Below are positions 60,609 to 64,000 of a stretch of DNA of 64,000 nucleotides, in pieces; position 1 is the first letter of the stretch; every line of letters begins with the position of its first letter. Made by a program: the position numbers and the translations under genes. The stretch is taken from the NCBI GenBank assembly GCA_030142905.1, contig JASJOG010000069.1, forward strand, positions 799,001 through 863,000, read 5' to 3'. Below the pieces are notes generated by a model. That model saw nothing but the letters and a program-made list of their open reading frames with translations. It did no database searches and was not told the origin of the DNA. The stretch comes from Heliopora coerulea (Eukaryota; Cnidaria; Anthozoa; Scleralcyonacea; Helioporidae).

Positions 60609-61671
60609 GCCAGGGGTGGATCCAGGATTTTGCGAACGGGGAGGCGTGAACACTAGCGCTGAAGGCGCGAGAAATTTCTACGGGGGTCTGGGGGCATGCT
60701 GTCCGGGGAAATTTTGAATTTCTAGGTATCTGAAATGCTATTTCTAGGATTCTGGGGGTAGTTTTAAGCAAGATTTTAAGAAAATACCCAGACATAAATA
60801 ACAATTCTTTTCGAAAAATGAAGCACAAGTCATTATCTTTATAGTGCATCTCTGATCAGAATGTTATTTTGGACACCGACAATGATCATCAATGCATCAC
60901 GACAGCGGCGTATATAACAATTTCTGGAGGAGTGCGAGATTTGAAAAATTTCCGACAAGACTTAACCTAAATCGGGTTACCTGAACAAATGGCAAGCGCA
61001 TTTTCAGTAGTCATTTAGAGTTGAGAATTAGTAACAGCGGGCTAGCCTCGGCTGTAGTACGCGGACACAGCGGCGCCAACCAACTAGCATTGACTGGCTT
61101 CTTTTCAGAACACAAAAAGTTGCTAACAATTTTATAGGCTATTTTGATTACACGATTTTCCTACGTTTGCACTACCGCATTTGCAATTGACTGTGCACGG
61201 TGCGTTAATTAACGCGTTGTTTCAAAATTACAACGTTGAAGTTTATTGGACGAAACTTTGACGTTGCTATTGGCGGACTTCACGTTGTTAGGCGCCTGTC
61301 AACACGAACCGCGAGGAATGAATTTTCTCACGCTAACTTGTAGGCAGACAGTTGCCGTATTTCAAAAGAAAACGTTCGGTTTTCCGACAGAAATGTCCGG
61401 GGGGGCGGTCGCCCCCCTGCCCCCTATGTATAACGCTACTGCATCACGACAATCACTTTTATATTTTTCGGAATTTACGTTGACCTGCCTTTACCTGCCG
61501 GGGAGCATTCCCGGTTGCGATTGCAAAAAATGTGTTTTAGTAACTTAGGTTAGGTAACCATATCCATTATCATTACAGAAAACTGTCTGCGTCTGCAGTA
61601 TGTGAACTGGTACGTATGCGCAAAGCGGGGGGCCGTACGCCCTTTACGCCCCCCTCTAGATCCGCCCCTGC
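60609..61671. mobile_element. DNA transposon remnant, CAGGGGTGGATCC termini
   Basis: The left end CAGGGGTGGATCCAGGATTT and the right end CTCTAGATCCGCCCCTG are inverted repeats. No exact target duplication is seen. It contains the nested element 60903-61441. Confidence 0.5.
60903..61441. mobile_element. hAT-like MITE nested in 60609-61671
   Basis: Flanked by CATCACGA on both sides (60895-60902 and 61442-61449). The ends are CAGCGGCGTATATA and TATAACGCTACTG, with a GGGGGCGGTCGCCCCC block near the right end. Confidence 0.75.
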
Positions 61672-61921
61672 ACGCAAGTCTTGCGTTAACTCCGTGTTTG
61701 GGTACATTTACACCATATGATTGTTCGTCTTGAGATATGCCATGTTGTCTCAAAGGCACCAATCCTGTGTTCGATTCACTAATTAATCATTAATCTATAT
61801 ACAACTAGACTGCTGGAGGGCACCGAAAGTGTCCCAAAAACCATGGCGTTAATCATGGATCCTTAGGTTCATGGTACCGACTTCCATGTGCATAGTGACC
61901 GATATTGCTTGCTCGGATTCT

Positions 61922-62253
61922 CAGTGTTCATTCTAGGGCACGTTTTTGCGTAATTTGAGCACTTTTACGGCCTACTGACGCAAATAAATCGTTCCTGTGC
62001 GTCACCTGTGTCGCACTTTCTCGCCATCTTGCCTCATTTGTTCTTTTGGGACTCTGTAATCTGTAAAGTTTGTTGTATTGTAATGTATTGTATTGTATAT
62101 TTGTTGTTTTAACAGTTTTAAGTTCAAAAGGAAAAATTGCCCCATTTTCTCAATGATTTTGGAAAATGTCCCTTCTCATTTGTCAAATGTCCCCAATTCT
62201 TTTAGGCAGTGGGACACATGTCTCACTCGGGAAAATTTCTAGAATGAATGCTG
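61922..62253. mobile_element. MITE with CAGTGTTCATTCTAG termini
   Basis: The left end CAGTGTTCATTCTAG and the right end CTAGAATGAATGCTG are inverted repeats. GATTCT occurs on both sides as a likely target duplication. Confidence 0.6.
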
Positions 62254-62259
62254 GATTCT

Positions 62260-64000
62260 TATCGACGACCAGTTAAATGTATAACATGCTCTAGAACGAT
62301 GTGATGTTTGGATAATCCTTTGAGATTTGAAAACCAAACAAGTTGTCTTCATTTCAGTCAGTTTATGGCTAAGGCAATGAATTAAAAATTCGGTTTCATT
62401 TTACTAATACGTTTGAGCAAATAATTTCTAAACCTCTAGTTCCATTATTAACGCCATAGCAAACGGTGTAAAAAAAATAAAACATTGTACAAAACATGCA
62501 CAAAACAATATTTTCCAAATGTAGTCATAAATTGTCCACAAGTCTGCAAAAAACATAGTTCACTGGTCACTTTCATAAGCAGAGCGACCCAAAAATTTCA
62601 ATGCTGACGTCATGCGTTTGGGGGCCAATCCCGTGACTCAAACATAATGGGGCCAAGAAGTCCATTTACAACTATGGTTTCACGTAGGTCAAGGACAAGC
62701 AATATGTCCGGAAGACAATATCCGGAAGTGATCGGATACATCAGAATAAACATTCGTATACGTAATTCATATCGTGTAAAAAGCCGTTAAATGTAATTTG
62801 ATTGTTAAAGATTAGAATTAGAATTATACTTTTAGAATAGAATTAAAATTTTCGCTTACAATAAACTGGGAGTAAAGGGAGCAATTGTGCCAACTTACCA
62901 GTTATAAGTGGAGGCTTTCGACTAAATTTCGTTAGTTGTGTGTGGGATGTTCTCCGTGTTGAATACAAATTTTTTCCCCACCTTTACCATCAAAGCAAAT
63001 CTAAAATGCGTAATAAACAAAGAGAAAATATTTCACCATATACTGCTGTTCCATTAACGCAGACCCACAACGTCCGCAAACCTGGCATCTATCTATAAAC
63101 TATCGCAAACGAGACGTGGTGAAACTGGTGCTGCCCTGCATCGGTCGACATGTTGGTGAAGTAGCATAAAAAACATGTTTCTGTCGTCAGAAACGGTTTG
63201 CTACAGTTGGCGATTGCCGATTGCGACACAGCAAACTATTTGAGATCGTTTACGATGGACTTGAGACAATATGGCAAACAGCCTTTATTTCCACAGTACG
63301 ACTACAGATAAATTACATGCCGGGCTGTCTCGTCAACCACAGCCGAACATAAACCTTTGATGTAATATTGCTCCGTATCACTCATATTTCGCAAGGTAAT
63401 TATCATAGTTTATCAAAGACCTAGTTTTCGCCACATACAGACCTTTCCGACTTGCGAATGCAATCTTCTGACGTTAGCCACAACAAAATCTTAAAATGAC
63501 TTTTGTAGTCTAAGGGGTTAATTAGTCTTACTAAATCCTGATTTAAACCTTTGGTCGCTCTTAGACTTTATCCCGCTGAGTAAAATCGTCTGGCTTTAGC
63601 CATATTAAAAATTGTAAAAGTCGATAGAAGTTGACTTTGGCAGTCAAAGGGTTTAAAATAGTCAACACTTATACAAACATGTTGCACCACAGCCGTTTAG
63701 TGAAATTCTCCTGGAATTATGCCATATAATATCGATCAATCAAGGGTCCGAATAATTTATTTGACAAAGCTTGTCATACAACATCGCTTCTACCTCTCCT
63801 TTACCATAAATTCTGAACCTAATAAGAAGTAATAAACAAGAAGTTTCAAGAACAGCACTTAATTACATTCAAATTGTGTTGAACGAGGCTAGGTAAATCG
63901 ATCAAAATTAGGTAAAGCAAATTTAGCTCTATCAGCACATTTTTTTCTATCGCAAAGAAATTCGGGATTTTCCACATTCCTGCCCTGTCACGGGATTTCC
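62260..64000. other. Right end of window
   Basis: No coding exon of the TNF family or any other recognised gene, and no clear repeat, was seen in this AT-rich stretch. Confidence 0.4.

Overview
This window is animal nuclear DNA, most likely from an anthozoan cnidarian such as a stony coral. It is AT-rich, its genes have many small exons separated by introns, and it is dense with hAT-like MITEs, tRNA-derived SINEs, a LINE relic and GIY-YIG (Penelope-type) retroelement pieces. The species cannot be fixed from sequence alone.

The main content is a tandem, same-strand array of five genes for collagen-stalked TNF-superfamily ligands. The domain order resembles ectodysplasin: a short cytosolic tail, one transmembrane helix (type II), a heptad-like stretch, an acidic linker with a furin-type basic site, usually a Cys-Cys pair, Gly-X-Y collagen repeats on tiny phase-1 exons, a short exon with the motif ESAH, and a last exon carrying most of the TNF fold and ending YFGAFM(I/V)H. 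Spliced models, each read exon by exon with phases checked: TNFL-1 (3' part only, 2674-5949), TNFL-2 (9151-16545, 270 aa), TNFL-3 (18863-32090, 384 aa), TNFL-4 (36559-45948, 353 aa) and TNFL-5 (50982-59204, 317 aa). TNFL-3 and TNFL-4 lie in a segmental duplication that also covers upstream DNA, introns and 3' ends (about 18430-32350 and 36145-46235). TNFL-2 and TNFL-1 are more distant relatives and TNFL-5 is the outlier.

The copies differ mainly in the collagen stalk. TNFL-3 has three 90-nt collagen exons. In TNFL-4 the middle one is dead (acceptor AG changed to AA, plus an in-frame stop), and TNFL-2 keeps almost no collagen and lacks the Cys pair. Collagen exon 3 uses a GC donor (AAAG|GCAAG) in TNFL-2, -3 and -4, so GC-AG splicing appears conserved across paralogs.

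The rest is repeat-rich. 1-2640: two opposed MITEs with other elements inside and between them. 2860-5090: a dispersed repeat, an inverted duplication and a 38-bp palindrome. 6000-9000: tRNA-like fragments. 13226-14908: a large tetranucleotide array next to a nearly perfect 460-bp inverted repeat with a GIY-YIG reading frame. 24568-25552: a DNA transposon with a 9-bp target duplication. 25780-28300: a minus-strand LINE relic. 30100-30780 and 32844-36066: MITEs, three of them CAGTGGCG-type. 40000-42420: SINEs. 48190-48810: a second GIY-YIG relic. 52360-53205, 57109-58486 and 60609-62253: further transposons, several nested. I found no rRNA, no intact tRNA and no CRISPR. The TNF ligands and the LINE and GIY-YIG relics are the only protein families I recognise.
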